From Apostichopus parvimensis (lineage: Eukaryota; Echinodermata; Holothuroidea; Aspidochirotida; Stichopodidae), in the NCBI GenBank assembly GCA_000934455.1, contig KN882874.1, positions 81,807-142,229 on the forward strand: a stretch of 60,423 nucleotides of DNA. Reading direction: 5' to 3'. Shown in pieces: positions 1 through 12,300 of this stretch (the first letter of the stretch is position 1; every line of letters begins with the position of its first letter). The position numbers were made by a program, and so were the translations under genes. The notes under the pieces are model-generated. The model was not told the DNA's origin, did no database searches, and saw nothing but the letters and a program-made list of their open reading frames with translations.

Positions 1-50
1 ATGATATAACAGAAAATGCACCGGCAGGAGCAGCAGCTACAACAGTAACC
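1..50 (+). pseudogene. Truncated copy of a HYR exon
   Basis: Bases 1-43 match 116-158 of the adjacent HYR exon almost perfectly, encoding NDITENAPAGAAATT against [15 protein letters not shown]. The match stops abruptly and runs into a polypyrimidine tract and the acceptor at 81-82, leaving only about 30 bases between the relic and the next exon. It looks like what is left of an upstream HYR exon after a deletion fused it to the end of the following intron. Its frame does not continue into the exon at 83. Confidence 0.75.
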
Positions 51-82
51 TTTTTCTCTTTATCTCTGCAATTATTTGTTAG

Positions 83-325
83 ATACGGAACCTCCAACAA
101 TACACAACTGTCCTAATGATATAACAGTGACTGCACCGGCAGGAGCAACAGCTACAACAGCATTTTGGACACCACCAACAGCTACTGACTCATCTGGAGC
201 AGTTACACCAACTTCACCTCAAAATCCTGGAGACTCTTTTACCATTGGATCCATACAAGTTACTTACACAGCAAATGATGGTGCAAACAATTTTGCCTTC
301 TGTAGATTTTTTGTCACTGTTGTTG
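83..325 (+). CDS. Exon: HYR domain 1
   Basis: A phase 1-1 exon of 243 bp with acceptor AG at 81-82 and donor GTAAG at 326. It encodes a complete HYR (hyalin repeat) module: [12 protein letters not shown] at the start, [12 protein letters not shown] in the middle, then [18 protein letters not shown] domains are Ig-like adhesion modules known from hyalin and other extracellular proteins. An exact acceptor, donor and module fit make this secure, although the acceptor-side intron is very short in this window because of the truncated copy just upstream. Confidence 0.88.
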
Positions 326-3300
326 GTAAGTATCTCTTCTTATTATAATACTAGTGCAAGATAACCTTTAAATCACTGATGAGTCTTTATGCAGAAAATG
401 CAGCATGAAACAGAGATGTACTAGAACAGCTGTACAAGGTAGGTTGTAAAGACTCATAGATTTACCCAGTAATGTTATTAGAGAAAACAAGTTTGCGTCC
501 CGTAAAAAAAAGATTGCGTCCCGATGGACCATTGCGTTTGTTATATGACCTACTGTTACTAACTAGTGTAGTATCACTGCCTGTACTTTGTAAATGTTAT
601 ACACAATATATGGTAGATGGCTCAATGTTGTACCAAAATAAATTTACTGAATCACATGGTCAATTGGACTGCAAAATAAATTGCAACAGAAACTACTGTG
701 GTATGAATGCACATTTCACATTAGCAACTCTTAATGCAGAGAGAAGAAACATACTGTGAGATGAAATATCAGGATCAGAGAAGTTAGCTTCCCACAAAAT
801 TCATAGATTGTCTCAACTCATAACATCTTCTGATCAAAAAATGGTTCAAATATAACGTGATAGTCTCAGAAATAATTCAAGTGCATCTTCGTACCATGAG
901 TGATTGTTGTCAAAAGGTACGTAGTTTATGTGACAACAACAAAGACCTAATGTTATGATATTTGAGTGCACACATATGATAGTCTATACCACAAACTTTG
1001 TTATCTCTACACGGGGGAAAGTAATGTTGCAAGTAATTGTTGTTAAACAACATACTCCTTACATTGAGCACTACAGGTGCAAGAATGTTTCCAGACAATG
1101 CATAGGGACTATTAGCCAATCAAGTCACGCTAATTTTGGAAAGCATTGTCTATTTTAAGCATGAAATCTTCATAATGGAGTGTTGTTTACCCTGTACCTT
1201 GCCTGTAACCTTGCACCTTGCGGTTTTTTGTTATGATATATTTATTTTCAAACAAATTCAATAATCTGTAGGATTAGGAGTGGGAGAGCTTTTGCTTTTT
1301 GTCAGAAGAAGTTGTGGTGTTTTGAAAAGAGATAATGAAAGATGATCATTTCAAAAAGTGGTTTGGTTATTGCGTTCGCCGGACGCAAGCAATTTGAAGA
1401 TTGTGCGTCCCTGACCAAATATTGCTTTTCGGACGCAGAATCCTGCATTCGTAATGATGCTGTTCACCAATGGCTTGACTCGGCTTAACTCTCAGCCATC
1501 GACTGAGTTTATCTGTAAGGGGCATTAACAAATCCATTTTATATGATATTTTGCAAGGTCCTGAACCTTGTAAGCTGCACGCGTTGATTAACTCGTGGAT
1601 TAAAATGTGGAATTCAAGTGAATACACAGCCAGCGTATGGCACTGTTGTTGCAACCCACAATTCTGCTTAACAATGACTGCCAAAGATTTGCTGTCTCTT
1701 GCAAACATTCATGACTAAAGCATCAGCCACAAAGCATAACATTAAGCTTTGTTTCATGCTAATAAACAGCTATTAAGGTGACTTTAGCAGCTGATGCAAC
1801 TATAAGCCTTAAATGGTCATAAAAAACTCCTCAATGTGTAGCAACTGTGAGTAGAAAATAGTTTGAACATTCAAGTCTGTTTACTGACTACTACTGATAA
1901 TTTATTGAATTCAGTGAATAGTAGGAAATGCAGGTAGAACAACACCATAAATATTACCGAGCTGTTTAAGTTACACTGATCTTCTGCCAACTCTATTTTG
2001 ATTCCTTGCTGGATTTAAGGAATATATGCATTGATGATGGTGTGTGCTGCATTAATTGGCTTGTTAACACTGTAACTACAAAACTTAATTGTAGATGAAC
2101 TACATATTTGGTATGTGGGTGTGTGGAGGTCAAAGGTCATTTGAGTCTGAAACTTTGTAAAGATTGTAATTCTAAAAGTCATGGTTGAGTGAACTTCATA
2201 CTTTTGATCCACCGGTTGTTAAGTGTTAAGGGCTTTGACAATTTTTAAATTGATGGAATGTGCCATAGCAAAATAAACTCTTTTGCTTAACTTGTGATAT
2301 AACACATTATATAACGCATTATTTAAGCTGAATTTTACCCTAATAGCCACAATGGTATGCCTGTAGTACAAATAAATTTAGTTTATTGCTTGTGAGTGTA
2401 CAGTAGCACCATCGGTAATCTACTGTATTTAGGAATGTAAACAACTGTGTAAACCCTAAGTGTCAAAGTACAGAGATTTAGTTACAAGACCAGTTTCCTT
2501 TATACTTCATACTTGGTATGCATGTGTATTCACCTTAGTGAGTACAAGATTCCTATTGTTTAATAGAACAGTTTTATTACATTTTGTTTATTTCTGCCAT
2601 TAAATTACAATTATATACATATATATAATATATTATTATATAGCAATGAGGCAGCGGGACCAGAAATAAGATAATAATAATATGTGTTATATAGTTCAGA
2701 ATCCAACAAAAGTTGCTCAATGTGTTTTACAGGTGAAGACAAAAAGAAAGAAGAAGAAAAACATGTCATAACAATGTGAAAAGGATGAGTTTGAAGACAA
2801 TGCTTAAACTGGTGTGAGTCCAGAGACGTATCTACTAGAAGTGAGTTCCACAAACAGGGGGGGGGGGGGCGCAGAATGATGGCCTAATTTTAGTTTGTAA
2901 CTTGTGGTATTCATTCTCTTATGAAATGTGGCAAGGAATCACTAAGACTCATGGCTTTCTTGCTTTAAATTACCATAAAAGCTTGCCTGTCTATGCCTCA
3001 ATTTAAATAATTTGCTCTTTGGTTTAGATTAATATTCTTCATCTTCCCATTCACCTTCCAGTTCTATTATTCTGTGATGAATTGATTTTAAAGGCATTGA
3101 AGACTCGTCTCAAACCGCGTGCCGCACTCTGAAAAAGTTAACTTTCCGTTACTTGCAAGTGAAGTTTTCTTCTTGGCTCTACAAAATGCAGACAGCATTG
3201 AAACGTGATACCTTGTTATCTTTTATCTAGACCTGAGATGTCCATCGCTGCTATGTACACTGTGCTGCGGGTATTGACCGTAGCTGTATGTATTGACTGT

Positions 3301-6300
3301 ACACTAATGTATAATTACTGACGGTAGCAAGCTGTGTGTGTATTTTCTGGGATCGATGGTGGTGTCTAAAAACTTCTGTTACACCTCATTGAAATTAGGT
3401 CAGATTACCGGCATGAGACATTTCTTTGTGCGTGAGTCTTCACACCCTTTAAACAATGCCTATGAAATAGAATCAAGCCATATGTTAATGAGTGGAATTT
3501 ATTACTTGAATTAGAAATATGACTGACTTTAAAGCAATGAGGCAAAGAGACAAGAATAGTTGTGTTACTTTTGTTTTCTTGCAATACTTTACTACTACAT
3601 CCAAGGATCTCTCGATTTAGGCAGAGAATTAAAATAATAAACCTAAATTGGAAAAAAAAGACACATACAAAAATATTGCTAATACAAATGTTACAATCCT
3701 TATAACATTTTTGCCTATTCAAATTTTATGTGGAAGTCCCTAAAACCATTTCAAAGGATGCTCTCAGTAGACATTACTATCTACCTCTATTGTCATTCCT
3801 TTCCCTCACCCTACCTCACCCCATCAGAAATAGTATAGCCTCTGATAACGTTATCACTTGGGTCAAGATCCTTTTCAGTCTGCCCCCTCCTTCCCTATCT
3901 GTTTGAATTCTTCAAAGGCTCTGGTGTTATCATTGGCAGGATAACATTCAAATGTAATATTATTTTATCATTACAATGGATGAAAATATGCAGATATGCT
4001 CATATTGGTTGACTTTTAAAGTGTTCATGTATCAAGAGCTGCTACCACATCTACAGTATAATACCGTTTGATGTACCATAAAAATTTGCATTGCCTGCAA
4101 ATTTTCATACATGGAATTATAAAATTACTTTCATCAAACTTTTTTAAACCAAGCAGCTACATATCAACTGTTGCTATTGTTTAGGGGATTTCAAAACTAA
4201 ATTGTGAATGTGTTTCATCATATCTACGTGTACTGAAGCTCTCAAACTTAATTTGACTGGCTTATATGTAGTCTACTAGTTTCATGAAATTGTATACAGA
4301 TATAGGCTGATAAAAACGATGAATAATTATAAACTTTCTTTGTTTTCATCACTGAAAGTGACACAGTTCTACTTTCAAAGTATTCTTTATGAATTCTAAG
4401 ATTATAATACACTTTCCATGTATGTTTCCATGTATGTTGTACATAAAAAAAAAAATAATAATATTGTTTGTTGTATGTAGCCATATAGTATGGGATGAGT
4501 CAACGTCCCATTGAAAATTAAAACAGTTAGTTTAGAAGCATTTAACCTGCTGCTTGCTTGTGCACTTGTGAAAACACTGACAAATTTCTGCAACTTGTTG
4601 GTACAGTAGATGCATGCATGCACATAGTAATTGCCTACAGTAGAGCTTGTATGTTTGACAATCTGACACATTTTGTCAAGATGGGTCATGCTATTGTATA
4701 AACTTGCAAAGTCCATCATGACACTGAGGTTTGGCATGTTACCAAGTTATTATTTTAACACAGAATCTATAAAATTTGATATCTTTGTCAAGATTGCTGT
4801 CATCTAGGTATTTTAATAACATCAATCGAACAGTCCTGAAGCCCTTCCTTATGATCTGAATATTCTGAAATAATCAAACCCTACCATACATTATTCTTTG
4901 TAATTTTTGGTTTACAAATTTTAATATATATGTCTCCACATAATCATAATTTTTGGTTCTGTTTGGTACAGCTGATGTTGATGAATGTGCATCCGTTGGA
5001 ACTAATATGTGTGAAAGCAGCTCATCAACATGCATGAACATCATTGAAAGCTACAGATGTGTATGTAAGTCTGGTTACACCGGTTTACCTTACACACCAC
5101 CTGGACAACAACCTACATGCACAGGTAAATATGTACTGAAACATTGAAATGTCTTTAAATTGTATAATTTACACCCAATCTGCAAATTCCCTGAAAATTG
5201 AACCAACTCAGCAATTTCCAGCAAATTTCCATGATAATGTATATATCAGCAACAAGATAGAAGATTATTTCATGCCAATGCAGAGCTAGTTACTTTACAT
5301 TTTAATATAAAAATAGCATAAGCCATTAAACTAAACATGTTGCATTGTTAAATTACCCATAATGCAATTTCACATTTTGTCGGAAATTTAGCCAACAAGA
5401 TATGCCTACCTTCAAACACAATTTTTCATATGACAAAATATTTTTTCAAGAAAATGCTACCTGTACCATAAAACATACTGTAGCTTTAATTTGGGTAGGA
5501 AGGTTGACCCTTTGGTGTAATTGTCCTATTGTAACTAATGCTCTGTGCATTAAAGTATGTGGCTTCTACCTGCAATACCTGGCCATATCTGTCTTAAGAG
5601 ATGCACTGCGCATCAAAGGACATCAGTGGTATTGAAATTCTGGAACATTGAAGCTCTAGCATTATAACTTAAGTGTCTTTCTCAGTTATTAGAAAAAAAA
5701 ACTTCTAAAGAAAATTACATGAACGATGATTTTGTATTCTCATTTATCCTATATTTAAATAACATAAATTTACAACTTAACCATTGATCAGCTTACATGT
5801 CGAATGAAATGAAGAGAAGGTTATACTTTTATCTTGAAGAGAAAACTCAAATCAGAATATCTTTCAATAGGATCCTTTCCAAAGGAAAAAAATACCAATG
5901 AAGTATTAATAAGGTGGCAGATGGAAATTAATAAGCTTTTCAACAGACCTGAATGGTATAAAAAGCATCTGACATACATATTGATATTATTGCAATTGGG
6001 GGATTTTGTACTCTTCACTTGTCTGAACAATGTTTTTAATTGTATGGTGATTTAGTCATTATTATTTTAATTTCTGAGTATTAAAATCTTTATCTGACAA
6101 TTATTTTGTATGTGTTCCTGAATATTTTGTAAATGTTTACAGTGAAAAATAAATGAAAGTTCTCTGGTGTGGATACATATTGATGGTGTGAAAATATCAC
6201 CCCATAAGGAAAGACTAGCACCTTTTGCAGAGTGAGACAGATTAGTTGTATTAAGTCTGATCTACTACACAGGATGAACTTTATTCGACTTTTGATAATA

Positions 6301-9300
6301 TGCTTATATTGAGTCAATTGAAAACCATAAGTCACACTGTTAAGACTTTCTTTCAGCATATGCTCCAAACTGGAATGATAGCTAGTACAATGTAGTGAGC
6401 TATACAGAGTGTGTGAGAGGGGTGGGTACCTATCACATATAAAGGTGATGTCTGACCTTGATCAAGCAAGAGCAGTGATCCTGTACAACAGACAATTGTC
6501 AGGTTTGTAACCATCTCTCAACAACTCAGATCACCTGCTGCTTGGATTGAAGTTTACCATTATGAGTGACTGCAGAAAACTTGTCTGGGACTATCTGGGA
6601 CCAACTGCCTTCATATACAAGAAGGGATTGAAAAGTGAGCAAATCAGTTTACATGAAGCTGTTATGAGTATGACTGTCATGCAGACTGATTCGCTGATAA
6701 ATATTTAGCGAAAGATTTGTATCTTAGTTGTAGGTATGGCCCACATTAAATGGTTAATTTATTTCATATTTTTCTTCTTTCAAAGCTGATGTCACATCAC
6801 CTGTCATCTTTGGTTGTTCACTTAATGTATTTGGTACTGTTCAGATTGGTGCTCCAAGTACTTTGGTGTCCTGGACAGAACCCACTGCTACTGATAATTC
6901 TGGTACTGCTACACTGGTCTCCCAGTCACATTCACCTGGATTTAGTTTCCTTGTTGGTAGAACTACAGTGACTTATAGATATGTAGACCCAGCAGGAAAT
7001 GAAGCAGTCTGTACCTTTGATGTGATTGTACAAGAAGGTAACTATTCAAATACTGTAATGACAGTATATAATAGCTTACTACACTCTTTAAAGCAGTTTT
7101 CTCTACTGGTATAACAGCAGTGATATACAGACCCAGGCCGACACTAGAAACTGCAGTCTGTAACTTTGATGTGAATGTTCAACAAGGTTTTCATAGCTTC
7201 AATCAATACAGTGATCTGTAGTAACAAAATACCCACCTTCAGATTACTAAAACTTATTGTTGATCCAGACAAACATGTTGTTGTTGGCCAGCTGTATGCA
7301 ATTCATATCAGTATGTATTTTCATCCATTTAATTTTAAAGTTAATGAAAATGTTTACTATAATATGACATACACAAAATATTTCTCATAAAGGTTTGAAG
7401 TATCTTTTGTTACATTCTGCAAGTTAAATCATGCAACTAGTTTCCCCCATGGCATTGGAATAGGATTGCTTCAAAGATAAAATAAACTAAACTGATTTGG
7501 AAGCTTTAAGCTAGGTCAAAGATTGTCAATAAATAATCTTCATCTCTGTGATTGTTAAAATATAATAATCACAACCAACATTTACTAAATTTCTCAATTT
7601 CTTCAGATTTATCAATACTGTTTTAAAGATTGCCATGTTGGGGTATGTTAAAGCTGGTGCAGCAAATCAAACTATTAAACAGAACTAATAACATTAAGCA
7701 GATAAACAAGCACCAATGGTGAAGTAGATAAAAAATAATTCATGATAAAATATGACTGATACGCATTAAATATGTAGTGGAGATATGCAGTGCTTCTTAC
7801 TCTGTAAAGCAGTGATGTTTCATCTAGCTGGCCGTCCCTGTTATGATGGTCTAAATCTTATCTGGTGATTGGAACAACATCAACAAGTGCTCATGAAACT
7901 ACAAACTTACAATTGGAATATCACAAGTTTTATTGTATTCAATAATAATTGGGAATTTAGGCAATTAAAAGATCATATCAAATATGACAACAAATAATAT
8001 TATTCATCACTGTTTGTGAACTGTTATGAATACAAGGTTGTAGGCACCATCTTAGGGAGAAGTGTGTGATCAAGAGTAGTGCATGTTATGCCTTTATTGT
8101 ATATGATTATACAGTTTATGAGTGTGAAAGAAATTCAGTCACTTTGCCATATGTTTAAAGTATTTCCATATGTAAATACATATGTTGAGGTGTCAAGATG
8201 CTGTCATATAGAGGGCTCTCTCTCTTCATTTTTGCTACCAACTCTAGTTGGTCAATCCATGTGAAAATATATAATTGTAATGCAGGGAAATAAAGTCAAA
8301 GTTTTTTATTTCACCCTGTAAATTAATCTGGGAGAAAACTTGATTGTCTTTCATCTGTTATTATGGATACAGTTCAAAGGGATTGCTGCCCTGTATTGTT
8401 CATTACAATGACAATCCATACAAAATGATATATGTTCTTGAATGAGATAGATTTCACAGTATAAGTGGGTCTGGCTCACAAGTCTATAGTACCCTAATCA
8501 TCAAGTCAGTGGATGCCTGTTTTGTCTATCCACTGTACATATTAGTCCAATACATGATTTGTGGTTTTAATCTGATATTGATTGTTACCAAGGGGTGTAT
8601 CTGGTGTGGCATGTAATAACTGTGTGACCTGATTGCATGTTTCTAGCTCTACTAACTTACATAAGCTTGTTCTCAATTATCCAAGTGTTCAGTTTAACAA
8701 AAACCATTTCAACAAGATGAGACATCGTTGATTGCCTCAATATATTGATCAGATAGAAGGCTTAGTGCACATTTTATGCACTAATGTCTATGTCACTTAT
8801 ATACAGTTGTCAGTTAGGAGTGTAAGAAGTGTGCATAGCTGATTTAGCTGAGAATTAACAACAGACTTGAGATTCTAAAGCATTTCTTGGAATGTCTAAC
8901 TTGATTGTATGATTTTGCAGTAAATATTGGTAATATTTAAGAAACTACAGCAGACAAAGTTCTCCATCATAACTCTCTGTACCCCATTCTCTGTGTATCT
9001 GTTTCCTCAAGCCATGGTACTCTAACATGATGCTAATGTCTTTTACAGCAGGCAAAGTTCTCCTCCATTCCTCTATGTTCACCCCTGTGTGTATCTCAGT
9101 TTATAATCATTCTTCAAGCTGTACTCTAACATATTGTTACTGTCTTTTACAATTACAGATTGCATCAGACTTTACACAGCTGGTCAGTGTAGTCCTAACG
9201 AGTGTTTTTGTACTAACCGGACATGTACTTCACAGGCTCGTAGATGTGAGGCCACCTGTAGTGTTTACCAGTGTCCTGCAAGTAAGGCTGCATGTGGTTT

Positions 9301-12300
9301 CTTTCTATTTATGGTCACCTATATTTAGGGGCAGGCCTCGACAAATATTATTAACAGTACTTGCCATTGGGTGACCATGACTAAACATTCACTCGCCAAA
9401 ACACAAAATTCACTCACCACTATGATTGCTGTACAAGTCTCCATACTTGTAGTATAGTACAGATCTACAACATCAATACTTTCTGTAACCTTAGGTTTGG
9501 TAGATGCATGGTACTACTTATTTGCACATTGGAAGATTATATTTCTGTGTAGTATGAAATTGTAATTGTAATATAATAAAACTCAGAATAATGTGGTGAC
9601 AACTTGTTAAAGTTTTGTTTATTGTAGTAATTATTCAATGCTCTCATATTTTAACTTCAGATGGGATTTCCACATGTTAATTGTAAGTAGTCTACTTGGG
9701 CCGCTAGTACTATGCTGTATTGTGTAGGGTTTGTCTACGCATAACCAAGCCGGCATAATATCTATGTTTAATAACTTTTTTAATATTTTAAGAAATTAAT
9801 ATATGAATACAACATATTTATGAATGCCTTTACAACACATTACGTACTTCGTAAGCTCAAACCGTTCCCTGTAATAAACTGTTATTTTAGATTATAAATG
9901 ATGTTTTTGCTGTATGTTTATAAATGATATGTGAAGTTTGTGTAATTCCCGTACATAATGTATGTGCAGATAGCGAACCATTTTACAAAGTTAATTCCCA
10001 TTGAGATTGGTCATTGATCAAAATCAGTTTACAACTTAAAACTTGCTCCAAGTTTGCCAAGGTACTGCTTTTATCATTCTGTGAAAGGTTTTTAATGATA
10101 GTCTTGCTACAATTGGGGTTTGACTAGCCCACGAGTTACCCGCCAAAATGTCGAGGGAAGTGCAATTTGCTATTCGCCAAACCTTAAATTCTACATGCTA
10201 ATGGCAGTTTGACAACCGTATTTTTCAAGGCCTGGTTTAATAGTGGTATTTCTTTTGTCATTTAAGTGAGATTTACATCTGTGTGAATATAAAACTTGAC
10301 TTTGGATGAACAAGTTGAAAGACAAACTGAAGAATCTCTTGGATTTTACATTAAAAGTATCGGAATGAATTTGAATTTTATCTTCATGTTTATGTTAAAA
10401 AGGGAATAAACGGAAGTTGGAACTCACTAACCGAGGACAAGAATGTCAACATTTTCCCCTTCTGGATAAAGAAACCTTATAAATATCTCAATGACACAAC
10501 TCAGAACTCAGGTTATCAGAATTTCTAAATAAACATAGTAAACTTATTTACATACTATAACATGTATTCTTACTAGGCTCATAAACTTTCCCAATCTTGA
10601 AAAGTGGGAAATCTTTATCAGCATGTGTTGGACTTTTCATTTCATTGTAAAATACCCTTGCGGATATTTAACCATCATTTACTAGTCGTTCACATCTTAA
10701 GTTTGTTTCAGAAGACCAAATGTAACCAATGACTACTTTCTGAAGATTTCATTGCCTCACACTCCCATCATTCTATCTACAAATATTTTAGACACTCAGT
10801 ACATGTTGCATATAAAACTGTTTCAATATGATCAGCCTATTACAGTATATGGGTACTCCAAAATTATAACGTTATAAGGACAGTTTGCCACATCTTTGTT
10901 TATCTATGTAATGATACTAACATAAACACCAACAGTTATTATGATCTTTTAAATGCTAACTCAAAGTAAACTGAATGTTTGAATTCCTGTGAATGCTATC
11001 AGTGTTCTTAATGACTTTTTATGACTCTTTTCAGGGAACAGTAATGTCTAATGTAATGATGCTAACATAAACTGAAACCAAATTATTGCATTCCCATGAA
11101 TATGATCAAATTGGCACTTAGTTTCCACCCTGCTGCTCTAGCGTTTTCAAAGTCAGCCTGTGTTCTAAGAACCATATGTTTCAATCAGGGAGTTTCCATG
11201 TCTGTTGAACAGTGCCTAATGTGGTGTGACATTCCCTATAGAAACAGCTCTTTCACAGACCGGCTGTAATGATAATGTTTGAAACTGTATAGCTTAAAAT
11301 GAAATAGGATATGTTGGGGTGAAGTGGTCTTGATTTTGTTGAGGGCTTGGTGCTGGGAGGGATAAAACAAGTTGTATAAATAATAAGAAATTGCTTGGAA
11401 GCATGCCAAGATCTTCACTGTGCACAAAGCCAATCGGTGTAAGTTTTATCTGTTCTGTGTTACACCCTTCGTTATAACTGCACTGAAACTGTACTCTGAA
11501 AATGTACGTACTGTAAGCTTGCACGGTTTCGTGAAAACTTACAACCGGTTTTCCTCTAGCAAAAACCGAATCTGGCTCAAAAACCGTTTTTTTTTTTTCC
11601 CGCCCGAATTGCATTGAAAACATCCAAATCTCGATCGCTAAGATGCGTATTTTTGAAGCTTTACCAACAGCGGTCCAAGTCTAGTTTGTTCGCAGTAAAG
11701 GTTAAAAAGTAAGGAGAATAAATTCAAGAAATGTTACTGCCTTCATGACTCTCATTTTATTACCCACGTTAACTAAACTGAAGTAAAAATGTCGAAAAGA
11801 AATGTGTTAGTGAAATGTTTTCTTTAAGTTTTAACATCACGTACACATATCGTTTTTCATGTGTTTACTGTACTTCACGAAGTTCAAATTCGTGTTCAAA
11901 AAAAAAAATCACGGTCATGTTATAGTATATTATATGTTATATTTTCGGAGATTAGGGCCGAGCGTAAACCCCGTTATGACCAATTGGAGATCGTAAAAAA
12001 AAATTGCTTTACAATATGATTGGTCCAATATATTCAGTAGTGGCTGACAAAATGTTCGAAGGTACCAAATTGCACGAGGCTCTAGCCATGTTCGCGGGTG
12101 GTGTCTTGGCGGTAAATAAATTTCTCTTCAAGGAGTGAAGAGAATTTACCGTCTACACTTTCAAGTACAAGTTGAAAATATCGCTGGCAAAAGCGAGGAT
12201 TAGGTCGGCAAAGAATATAAATTGTTAACGTTAAAGTTGGAAACATGTGTTCATCAACGTAAACGAAAAACCAACTGAGAGAGGCCTTGTCTGATTACTG

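Larger units (their letters stand above)
326..4971. other. Intron (HYR1 to EGF)
   Basis: No coding exon recognised. It holds a minus-strand LINE tail (2668-2860), a G-run near 2861, one copy of the AGGTCAAAGGTCA-type repeat (about 2090-2215), and GCGTCC motifs near 493-535 and 1370-1440. The remainder is AT-rich sequence in which I see nothing definite. Confidence 0.6.

Noticed and set aside
472-759. 95-codon frame as a gene
   Set aside because: No motif, composition like the surrounding intron, no splice context.
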